Below, piece by piece: positions 1 to 5,977 of a stretch of DNA of 6,463 bases. The notes beneath the pieces are model-generated. The model saw nothing but the letters and a program-made list of their open reading frames with translations. It was not told the DNA's origin and did not search any database. The number at the start of each line of letters is the position of its first letter. Within the stretch, counting starts at the first letter, position 1. Made by a program: the position numbers and the translations under genes. Source of the DNA: Flavobacteriales bacterium. GTDB taxonomy: Bacteria; Bacteroidota; Bacteroidia; Flavobacteriales_E; Vicingaceae. Location of the stretch: assembly GCA_029262915.1 (NCBI GenBank), contig JAJCYN010000116.1, positions 1 to 6,463 of the forward strand, in the 5' to 3' direction.

Positions 1-1
1 T

Positions 2-742
2 CCAGTTCATTTATTTGGACAATGTGCCAATATGGAAGCCTTAATGGAAATTGCTAAAAAAAATAACTTGTTTGTAATTGAAGATACAGCACAAGCAATT
101 GGATCAGATTATACATTTTCTAATGGGAAAACACAAAAAGCAGGAACAATAGGTAATATTGGAACAACATCATTTTTTCCATCAAAAAACTTAGGTTGTT
201 ATGGAGATGGAGGAGCTTTATTTACTAATGATAATGCTTTAGCTAAGAGATTGAGTGCTATCGTAAATCACGGAATGTATCAACGTTATTATCATGATGA
301 AATAGGGGTAAACTCTCGTTTGGATTCAATTCAGGCAGCAATTCTAAGAGTTAAATTACCTCATTTAGATGAATATTGTGCAGCTAGAAAAAAAGCTGCG
401 GAATTTTATAATAATGCTTTCGCAGATCTTGTGCAATTGGAAACTCCTGTTACAGATAAACAATCAACACACGTTTTTCATCAATATACTATAAAAACAA
501 AAGGGATAGATAGAGATGAATTGATAGTGTTTCTAAAAGGGAAAGGAATTCCTGCAATGATTTATTATCCAGTTCCGCTGCATCAACAAAAAGCTTATGT
601 TAGACCAGAATTTAATGATGAAAACTACCCAATAACTATGGAGTTGTGCAAAAGTGTAATATCTTTACCTATGCATACAGAATTGGATGAAAATCAATTA
701 AAATATATAACAGAATCAGTTAAAGAATTTGTAAGTAAATGA
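2..742 (+). CDS. wbpE: DegT/DnrJ/EryC1 (WbpE-like) PLP sugar aminotransferase, 5' truncated by window
   Basis: The frame is open from base 2, before the first internal ATG at 32, so the gene begins upstream of the window. The 246 visible residues (numbered from base 2) start at PVHLFGQ, and by comparison with the family (about 360-370 aa) some 120 N-terminal residues are missing. The fold-type I DegT features are visible: IEDTAQ, whose Asp28 should bind the PLP pyridine nitrogen; SFFPSKNLG, whose Lys62 (codon at 185) should form the internal aldimine; and the later GVNSRLDSIQAAIL block. In this family the enzyme moves an amino group from glutamate to a keto-sugar nucleotide in the cytoplasm. 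With WbpD-, WbpB- and WbpO-like genes downstream, the inferred substrate is the 3-keto product of UDP-GlcNAcA, giving UDP-GlcNAc(3NH2)A. Aminotransferases for dTDP-3- or 4-keto sugars look similar, so substrate rests on context. The stop overlaps the next start by four bases (ATGA). Confidence 0.88.
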   Translation, partial: PVHLFGQCANMEALMEIAKKNNLFVIEDTAQAIGSDYTFSNGKTQKAGTIGNIGTTSFFPSKNLGCYGDGGALFTNDNALAKRLSAIVNHGMYQRYYHDEIGVNSRLDSIQAAILRVKLPHLDEYCAARKKAAEFYNNAFADLVQLETPVTDKQSTHVFHQYTIKTKGIDRDELIVFLKGKGIPAMIYYPVPLHQQKAYVRPEFNDENYPITMELCKSVISLPMHTELDENQLKYITESVKEFVSK

Positions 743-2052
743 GGATAGCAGTAATAGGAACGGGTTATGTAGGATTAGTTACCGGTACATGTTTTGCAGA
801 AACAGGTAATGATGTGATTTGTGTAGATATAGATGAAGCTAAAGTAGAAAAAATGAGAAAAGGGGAAGTTCCAATATATGAACCTCATTTAGATGTGTTG
901 TTTGAAAGAAATATCAAACAAGGAAGATTATCATTTACTACTCAAATTGAAGACGCAGTTGAGGATGCAGAAATTATATTTTTAGCATTACCGACTCCTC
1001 CAGGAGAAGATGGCTCAGCAGATTTATCTTATATCTTAGGAGTAGCAGACACATTAGGAAAGATTATAAAAAATTATAAAGTAATTATTGACAAGAGTAC
1101 TGTTCCTGTTGGGACTTCAGAAAAAGTTACGGCAGCTATTGCTAAAAATGCAACTGTAGATTTTGATGTTGCTTCTAACCCTGAATTTTTGAGAGAAGGT
1201 TTTGCTGTTGATGATTTTTTAAAACCAGATAGAGTTGTTATTGGAACTACTTCCTCAAAGGCTAGAAAAGTTTTGGAACATCTTTACAAACCTTATGTCC
1301 GGCAAGGAAATCCTATTTTGTTTATGGATGAAAAGTCTGCTGAATTAACAAAGTACGCTGCAAACTCATTTTTAGCAACTAAGATTACTTTTATGAATGA
1401 GATCGCTAATTTTTGTGAAAAAGTTGGAGCAGATGTAGATATGGTGAGAATAGGAATTGGATCAGATCAACGAATTGGAAAAAGATTTTTATTTCCAGGT
1501 ATAGGTTATGGAGGAAGTTGTTTTCCAAAAGACGTACAAGCTTTAGCGAAATCTGGAAATGAATATGGATATCATTTTGGAATTCTAGAGTCGGTAATGT
1601 ATATTAATGAGAGGCAAAAAACAATTATTGTTCCAAAAATTAAAGACTATTTTAAAGGAGATTTAAAAGGAAAAAAAATAGCCTTATGGGGATTGGCTTT
1701 TAAGCCTGATACAGATGATATTAGGGAAGCACCAGCATTGTATATTATTGATGAATTATTAAAGGAAGGTGCAGAAATTACTGCTTTTGATCCCGAAGCA
1801 ATGAGTAATGTTAAAGAGCTGTTAGGAGATAAAATCAATTTTGCATTGAGTAGAGATGAAGCAACTCAAGGTGCTGATGCTTTAGTAATCGCAACAGAAT
1901 GGCAAATATTTAGAACACCTAATTTTGATAAGTTAGCTTCACAAATGAATCAAAAAGTAATTTTTGATGGAAGAAATTTATACGATTTAGACGAAATGAA
2001 AGAATGTGGTTTTTATTATAGTAGTATAGGAAGAGATTTAGTTTCTAATTAA
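739..2052 (+). CDS. ugd: UDP-glucose 6-dehydrogenase
   Basis: This 437-residue protein has the normal length for a bacterial UDP-glucose dehydrogenase. It should oxidise UDP-glucose twice at C6 with two NAD+ to give UDP-glucuronate in the cytoplasm. An N-terminal Rossmann domain starts at once with GTGYVG (7-12). STVPVGT (120-126) and NPEFLREG (147-154) follow. In the central dimerisation domain, AELTKYAANSFLATK carries Lys205 and Asn209, and GIGYGGSCFPKD carries the thiohemiacetal-forming Cys261 and Asp265. The C-terminal UDP-binding domain contains WGLAFKPDTDDIRE (317-330). The GYGGSCFPKD form separates it from the GGHCIGVDP-type enzyme downstream and points to the UDP-glucose group. The ATG at 739 overlaps the aminotransferase stop and is the only sensible start, because the nucleotide-binding strand begins at residue 2. 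No Shine-Dalgarno sequence is present, so coupling to upstream translation is likely. The next gene uses its presumed product. Confidence 0.95.
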   Translation: MRIAVIGTGYVGLVTGTCFAETGNDVICVDIDEAKVEKMRKGEVPIYEPHLDVLFERNIKQGRLSFTTQIEDAVEDAEIIFLALPTPPGEDGSADLSYILGVADTLGKIIKNYKVIIDKSTVPVGTSEKVTAAIAKNATVDFDVASNPEFLREGFAVDDFLKPDRVVIGTTSSKARKVLEHLYKPYVRQGNPILFMDEKSAELTKYAANSFLATKITFMNEIANFCEKVGADVDMVRIGIGSDQRIGKRFLFPGIGYGGSCFPKDVQALAKSGNEYGYHFGILESVMYINERQKTIIVPKIKDYFKGDLKGKKIALWGLAFKPDTDDIREAPALYIIDELLKEGAEITAFDPEAMSNVKELLGDKINFALSRDEATQGADALVIATEWQIFRTPNFDKLASQMNQKVIFDGRNLYDLDEMKECGFYYSSIGRDLVSN

Positions 2053-2055
2053 GAT

Positions 2056-3039
2056 ATGAAAAGAGTTTTAATAACAGGAGCAGCAGGTTTTTTAGGGTCT
2101 CATCTTTGTGATCGATTTATCAAAGAAGGTTATTATGTTATCGCTATGGATAATTTAATAACAGGTGATTTAAAAAATATTGAACACTTATCAACTAATC
2201 AAAATTTTGAATTTATTAATCATGATGTTTCTGAGCATATTGAAATAGAAGGGGAGTTAGATTATATTTTACATTTTGCTTCACCAGCTAGTCCAATAGA
2301 TTATGTGAAAATTCCAATCCATACACTAAAAGTAAGTTCTTTAGGAACACATAATTTATTAGGGTTGGCTAAAGCAAAGGAAGCGAGAATGTTAATTGCC
2401 TCTACTTCAGAAGTGTATGGGGATCCTTTAGTTCATCCTCAAACAGAAGAGTATTATGGAAATGTAAATCCTATTGGACCTAGAGGAGTTTATGATGAAG
2501 CAAAACGTTTCCAAGAAGCCATTACAATGGCTTATCATACTTATCACGGTGTTGAAACTAGAATTGTAAGAATATTTAATACTTATGGTCCAAGAATGCG
2601 ATTAAATGATGGTCGAGTTTTACCAGCATTTATTGGACAAGCGTTAAGAGGAGAGGATTTAACGGTTTTTGGAGAAGGAAATCAGACACGTTCTTTTTGC
2701 TATGTTGATGATTTAATTGAAGGAATTTACCATTTATTATTGAGTGATTACGAGTTACCAGTTAATATTGGAAACCCCGATGAAATCACTATTTTAGATT
2801 TTGCTAAAGAAATTATCAAACTTACTGGAACCACCCAAAAGATTATTTATAAAGATTTGCCTGTAAATGATCCAATGCAGCGTCAACCTAATATTGATAA
2901 AGCAAAAGAATTACTAGGATGGGAACCAAAAGTAAACAGAGCTGATGGTTTAAAGATTACTTATGAATATTTTAAAAGTTTAAACCAAGAAGAGTTGAAT
3001 AAAGTAGAACATAAAAATTTTGATGAATACGTAAAGTAA
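2056..3039 (+). CDS. uxs: UDP-glucuronate decarboxylase (UDP-xylose synthase), extended SDR
   Basis: This is a 327-residue extended short-chain dehydrogenase. Family members oxidise UDP-glucuronate at C4 with bound NAD+, lose CO2 from C6 and reduce the intermediate to UDP-xylose. Visible features are the GAAGFLG dinucleotide motif (8-14), Asp32 at the end of the second strand (AMDN), FASPASP (74-80), the catalytic Thr117-Ser118-Glu119 in STSEVYGDP, and Tyr146-Asp-Glu-Ala-Lys150 as the YxxxK pair. [25 protein letters not shown] and NIGNPDE follow. The TSE plus YDEAKR combination is typical of UXS rather than a 4,6-dehydratase or 4-epimerase. The charged C-terminal tail (about 310-327) is slightly longer than minimal UXS enzymes. 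The gene lies three bases after ugd, which makes its usual substrate, so UDP-glucuronate is the likeliest. A 2-acetamido-uronate made by the flanking genes cannot be excluded as a substrate. Confidence 0.92.
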   Translation: MKRVLITGAAGFLGSHLCDRFIKEGYYVIAMDNLITGDLKNIEHLSTNQNFEFINHDVSEHIEIEGELDYILHFASPASPIDYVKIPIHTLKVSSLGTHNLLGLAKAKEARMLIASTSEVYGDPLVHPQTEEYYGNVNPIGPRGVYDEAKRFQEAITMAYHTYHGVETRIVRIFNTYGPRMRLNDGRVLPAFIGQALRGEDLTVFGEGNQTRSFCYVDDLIEGIYHLLLSDYELPVNIGNPDEITILDFAKEIIKLTGTTQKIIYKDLPVNDPMQRQPNIDKAKELLGWEPKVNRADGLKITYEYFKSLNQEELNKVEHKNFDEYVK

Positions 3040-3040
3040 G

Positions 3041-3616
3041 ATGAGCTATTTTAACCATGAAACAGCTATAATAGATGAAGGGTGCGATATTGGTGATGGA
3101 ACCAAAATCTGGCACTTTTCACACATTATGTCCAATTGTACAATTGGACATAATTGTAACATTGGACAGAATGTGGTGGTTTCACCAGAAGTTGTTTTAG
3201 GAAAAAATGTAAAGATTCAAAATAACGTATCTATTTATTCAGGAGTTGTATGTGAAGATGATGTGTTTTTAGGTCCATCGATGGTATTTACGAATGTTAC
3301 TAATCCAAGGAGTGCCGTAAATAGGAGAGGAGAGTATTCAAAAACGACAGTTCGAAAAGGAGCTTCTATTGGTGCAAATGCTACCATTGTTTGCGGACAT
3401 GATATTGGTGAGTTTGCTTTTATTGGAGCGGGAGCAGTGGTAACTAAAACAGTTCCAGCTTATGCTTTAGTTGTTGGTAACCCTGCAAAACAAATCGGTT
3501 GGATGAGTGAATATGGACATCGTTTAGAATTTAATGGAGATGGAATTGCTATATGTGGCGAAAGTAAAGAAAAGTATAAATTTGTAGACAATAAAGTTGA
3601 AAAAATTACGGAGTAA
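3041..3616 (+). CDS. wbpD: WbpD/WlbB-type left-handed beta-helix UDP-sugar 3-N-acetyltransferase
   Basis: This 191-residue protein is built of imperfect hexapeptide repeats, from [15 protein letters not shown] (10-24) through [18 protein letters not shown] and VFLGPS, resuming after a loop (about 85-105) with [28 protein letters not shown]. These rungs form a left-handed beta-helix, normally a trimer that uses acetyl-CoA. The closing block [21 protein letters not shown] (144-164) and the cysteine-containing tail (IAICGES) are typical of WbpD/WlbB-like proteins. The family acetylates the C3 amino group of UDP-GlcNAc(3NH2)A to give UDP-2,3-diacetamido-2,3-dideoxy-glucuronate. The adjacent WbpB-like and upstream WbpE-like genes support this. 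FdtC/QdtC-type acetyltransferases of dTDP-3-amino sugars look similar and are the main alternative. The start lies one base after the uxs stop, and the stop shares one base with the next start (TAATG). The gene contains a perfect 30-bp palindrome and an 18-nt tandem repeat, listed separately. Confidence 0.88.
   Translation: MSYFNHETAIIDEGCDIGDGTKIWHFSHIMSNCTIGHNCNIGQNVVVSPEVVLGKNVKIQNNVSIYSGVVCEDDVFLGPSMVFTNVTNPRSAVNRRGEYSKTTVRKGASIGANATIVCGHDIGEFAFIGAGAVVTKTVPAYALVVGNPAKQIGWMSEYGHRLEFNGDGIAICGESKEKYKFVDNKVEKITE
3125..3154. repeat. Perfect 30-bp palindrome inside the acetyltransferase gene
   Basis: Bases 3125-3154 equal their own reverse complement. In RNA the arms ATTATGTCCAATT (3125-3137) and AATTGGACATAAT (3142-3154) would form a 13-bp stem closed by the tetraloop GTAC. 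The next flanking pair (3124 C, 3155 T) does not match, so the symmetry ends sharply. The DNA encodes residues 29-38 of the beta-helix protein ([10 protein letters not shown]). A further copy of the right arm core, ATTGGACA, lies at 3161-3168 and could pair with 3129-3136 as an alternative. No U-run follows, so this is not a standard terminator. The symmetry is read directly from the sequence. Any function is unknown. Confidence 0.85.
3137..3172 (+). repeat. Two-copy 18-nt tandem repeat matching one beta-helix rung
   Basis: TGTACAATTGGACATAAT (3137-3154) is followed directly by TGTAACATTGGACAGAAT (3155-3172), identical at 15 of 18 positions. The unit is in frame and encodes CTIGHN then CNIGQN (residues 33-44), so each copy is one hexapeptide turn. 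The near-identity at DNA level, not just protein level, suggests recent duplication or gene conversion of a rung. The first copy forms the right half of the palindrome at 3125-3154. Confidence 0.75.
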
Positions 3617-4680
3617 TGAGTGATGATAAAAAAATAAAATTTGCAGTTATTGGTTGCGGTCATATAGGAAAACGACACGCTGAAATGATACTTGGAAATT
3701 CTGAAGCTCAATTAGTAGCATTATGTGATTCGAGACCTAAAGCTGATATAGAAATTGAAAAGTATGATGTAGATTTTTATCAATCAATAGAAGACTTATT
3801 AGCTGCTGATATAGATATTGATGTAATTAACATTTGCACACCGAATGGCTTACATTCTGACCAAGCCTCCCTAGCTTTGGAGAAAGGAATACACGTAGTA
3901 GTTGAAAAACCGATTGGACTGTCAAAGGCAAAATGCGAAAAAGTAATCCATAAAGCTTTAACTAATAATAAGCAAGTTTTTGCGGTAATGCAAAATAGGT
4001 ATTCACCACCTTCTGTTTGGATTAAGGATTTAGTAGAAAAAAAAATGTTAGGAGATATCTTTATGGTTCAATTGAATTGTTACTGGAATAGAGATAATCG
4101 ATATTATAAAGCCGGAGGATGGAAAGGCAGGCAAGATTTAGATGGAGGAACACTATATACACAATTCTCACATTTTGTAGACATTATGTATTGGTTGTTT
4201 GGAGATATTAAGAACATTCAAGGGAAATTTAATGATTTTACCCATAAAGATTCTACAGATTTCGAAGATTCAGGTTTTGTTTCTTTTGATTTTATAGATG
4301 GTGGAATGGGAAGTTTGAATTATTCAACTGCAGTTGCTAATCAGAATTTAGAAAGTAGTATTACTATAATAGGGGAGAAAGGGAGTGTTAAAATTGGTGG
4401 TCAGTACATGAATGAAGTAGAGGTTTGTAATATCGAAGGATATGAAATGCCAGAATTACCAGAGGCTAATCCTCCAAACGATTACGGACCATATAAAGGT
4501 TCAGCGGCTAATCATCATTACATTATAGAAAATGTAATAGATACACTTAAAGGAAGGACAACAGCAACGACAAATGCTTTAGAAGGATTAAAAGTGGTTG
4601 ATATAATTGAAAGAATCTATCAACTGAGAAGTAGTGATTTATTAAAAAAGAATACAAACGTAGAGATAAAAGAAGCTTAG
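3616..4680 (+). CDS. wbpB: WbpB/WlbA-type UDP-GlcNAcA 3-dehydrogenase (Gfo/Idh/MocA family)
   Basis: This 354-residue protein is a complete Gfo/Idh/MocA oxidoreductase. The N-terminal Rossmann domain has FAVIGCGHIGKRHAE (9-23), then CDSR (37-40), ICTPNGLH (73-80) and VVVEKP, whose Lys98 is the expected catalytic lysine. The C-terminal alpha/beta domain contains YWNRDNRYY, GGWKG and DGGTLYTQFSHFVD (176-189), with His186 matching the catalytic histidine known in WlbA. The GGTLYTQFSHF form is typical of WlbA/WbpB rather than inositol or glucose-fructose enzymes. The reaction is NAD+-dependent oxidation of UDP-GlcNAcA at C3, with the ketone passed to the WbpE-type aminotransferase. In some family members tightly held NADH is recycled by 2-oxoglutarate; the sequence alone does not settle this here. 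The start shares one base with the wbpD stop. GGAG lies only two bases before ATG, too close for a normal ribosome site. A run of nine A lies at 4037-4045. Confidence 0.9.
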   Translation: MSDDKKIKFAVIGCGHIGKRHAEMILGNSEAQLVALCDSRPKADIEIEKYDVDFYQSIEDLLAADIDIDVINICTPNGLHSDQASLALEKGIHVVVEKPIGLSKAKCEKVIHKALTNNKQVFAVMQNRYSPPSVWIKDLVEKKMLGDIFMVQLNCYWNRDNRYYKAGGWKGRQDLDGGTLYTQFSHFVDIMYWLFGDIKNIQGKFNDFTHKDSTDFEDSGFVSFDFIDGGMGSLNYSTAVANQNLESSITIIGEKGSVKIGGQYMNEVEVCNIEGYEMPELPEANPPNDYGPYKGSAANHHYIIENVIDTLKGRTTATTNALEGLKVVDIIERIYQLRSSDLLKKNTNVEIKEA

Positions 4681-4681
4681 G

Positions 4682-5977
4682 ATGGGAATTTACGATAGAC
4701 TTAAAAACAAAGAAACAAAAATTGCAGTTATCGGATTGGGATATGTTGGGTTACCAATAGCTTTAGAATTTGCTAAAACAATGTCAGTTATTGGATTCGA
4801 TATTAACGAGAAAAGAGTTGATATGATGAAAAATAATATCGACCCTAGTGAAGAATTAGATTCTTCTGTATTTGAAGGATGCGATATTGATTTTACAGCT
4901 AACTTAGATGATTTGGCAGAAGCTACATTCTTTGTAGTGGCAGTTCCAACACCAATTAACCCCCATAAATTGCCAGATTTAAGGCCGCTTATTGGAGCAT
5001 CTACAACTGTTGGAAAAGTATTAAAGAAAGGTGATTACGTTGTTTATGAATCCACAGTATATCCTGGATGTACAGAAGATGATTGTATTCCAGTTTTGGA
5101 AGAAGTCTCAGGATTAAAATGGAAAGAAGATTTTATGATTGGATATTCTCCAGAAAGAATAAACCCAGGAGATACGCAACATACATTAACGAATGTTATA
5201 AAAGTAGTTTCTGGTTGTTGTGATGAATCTTTAGAAGAAATAGCTAAAGTTTATGAAGAGGTGGTTCAAGCAGGAGTTCATCGAGCGACTACAATTAAGG
5301 TAGCAGAGGCAGCAAAAATTATTGAAAATACGCAACGTGATTTAAATATTGCTTTGGTAAATGAGCTGTCTATTATTTTTAATAAAATGGACATTAACAC
5401 TTATGATGTATTAGAAGCTGCTGGAACAAAATGGAATTTTTTAAAGTTTTTTCCAGGTTTAGTAGGAGGGCATTGTATTGGAGTTGATCCTTACTATCTG
5501 ACCTATAAAGCAAAAGAATTAGGCTACCACGCTCAAATTATAAATGCCGGTCGTTTTGTTAATGATTCAATGGGAGCTTATACCGCAAAGCAAACTGTAA
5601 AAAAGATTATTGCTGCAGGCAAACATATTAGTGAGTCTAAAGTGTTGATTATGGGAGCAACTTTTAAAGAAGATGTAAGCGATATTAGAAACTCTAAAGT
5701 TGTTGATGTAATAAATGAGTTTATATCTTTTGGTGCAGCAGTAGAAATTGTTGATCCACATGCTGATTCAGATTCATTAAAAGAAGAATATGGTTTTGGA
5801 TTAGTTAAAGAGCTATCAAATGATTATGATGCTGTAGTTGTTGCTGTGAATCATAAAGATTATAGCAATTTTGATGAAGACTATTTTAAATTAATCACTT
5901 CAGAAAATCCAATAATAGTTGATATTAAAGGAATTTATAGAGGAAAAATTAACAATTTAACTTACTGGAGTTTATAA
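4682..5977 (+). CDS. UDP-N-acetylhexosamine 6-dehydrogenase, WbpO/TviB type
   Basis: This 431-residue nucleotide-sugar dehydrogenase is distinct from Ugd at 739-2052. It has a short lead (MGIYDRLKNKETK), then IAVIGLGYVGLP (14-25) as the NAD-binding turn, VAVPTPIN (86-93), ESTVYPGC (123-130), YSPERINPGD (155-164), KVAEAAKIIENTQRDLNIALVNE (206-228) with Lys206 and Asn216, and FFPGLVGGHCIGVDPYYLTYKA (256-277) with catalytic Cys265. The C-terminal domain has MGATFKEDVSDIRNSK (324-339). This signature belongs to the Vi-antigen TviB / P. aeruginosa WbpO group, which oxidises C6 of UDP-GlcNAc and/or UDP-GalNAc with two NAD+. Next to the WbpB-, WbpD- and WbpE-like genes, its inferred job is to supply UDP-GlcNAcA, the WbpA step. 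UDP-GalNAc as substrate remains possible, so no symbol is assigned. It starts one base after the previous stop and shares one base (TAATG) with the next gene. Confidence 0.92.
   Translation: MGIYDRLKNKETKIAVIGLGYVGLPIALEFAKTMSVIGFDINEKRVDMMKNNIDPSEELDSSVFEGCDIDFTANLDDLAEATFFVVAVPTPINPHKLPDLRPLIGASTTVGKVLKKGDYVVYESTVYPGCTEDDCIPVLEEVSGLKWKEDFMIGYSPERINPGDTQHTLTNVIKVVSGCCDESLEEIAKVYEEVVQAGVHRATTIKVAEAAKIIENTQRDLNIALVNELSIIFNKMDINTYDVLEAAGTKWNFLKFFPGLVGGHCIGVDPYYLTYKAKELGYHAQIINAGRFVNDSMGAYTAKQTVKKIIAAGKHISESKVLIMGATFKEDVSDIRNSKVVDVINEFISFGAAVEIVDPHADSDSLKEEYGFGLVKELSNDYDAVVVAVNHKDYSNFDEDYFKLITSENPIIVDIKGIYRGKINNLTYWSL
5967..5970 (+). promoter_or_regulatory. Possible Shine-Dalgarno site for rmlB
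   Basis: GGAG at 5967-5970 lies six bases before the ATG at 5977, inside the last codons of the preceding dehydrogenase. It is the only well-spaced purine-rich site before a start in this window. The other starts lack one, as is usual in Bacteroidota. It also overlaps a Trp codon (TGG AGT), so it may be chance. Confidence 0.3.

Noticed and set aside
32..34. ATG at 32 as the true start of the aminotransferase
   Set aside because: The same frame is open to base 2 and encodes the conserved PVHLFGQ segment before this ATG. The family needs about 120 more N-terminal residues, so this is an internal methionine.
1647..1838. Minus-strand open frame of about 63 codons within ugd
   Set aside because: It lies wholly inside a well-supported dehydrogenase gene, has low-complexity sequence without a recognisable motif, and looks like an antisense shadow.
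3125..3154. Palindrome as a Rho-independent terminator
   Set aside because: The stem is AT-rich, no U-run follows, and it lies about 85 bases into an intact gene in the middle of an operon.
3577..3584. TAAATTTG resembling the Bacteroidota -7 element (TAnnTTTG), 31 bases before the wbpB start
   Set aside because: No TTG-type -33 element sits at the right distance upstream. Similar octamers at 1920-1927, 3872-3879 and 6201-6208 also lack a partner, so these look like chance matches in AT-rich coding DNA.
3460..3711. Minus-strand open frame spanning the wbpD/wbpB junction
   Set aside because: Both sense genes are convincing full-length family members. The antisense product shows no known motif.
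5567..5761. Minus-strand open frame within the WbpO/TviB-type gene
   Set aside because: It is antisense to conserved dehydrogenase sequence and has no supporting motif or ribosome site.
739..5977. The two 6-dehydrogenases as a duplicated gene
   Set aside because: They differ in active-site signature (GYGGSCFPKD versus GGHCIGVDP) and across most of their length, so they are long-diverged subfamilies with different substrates.
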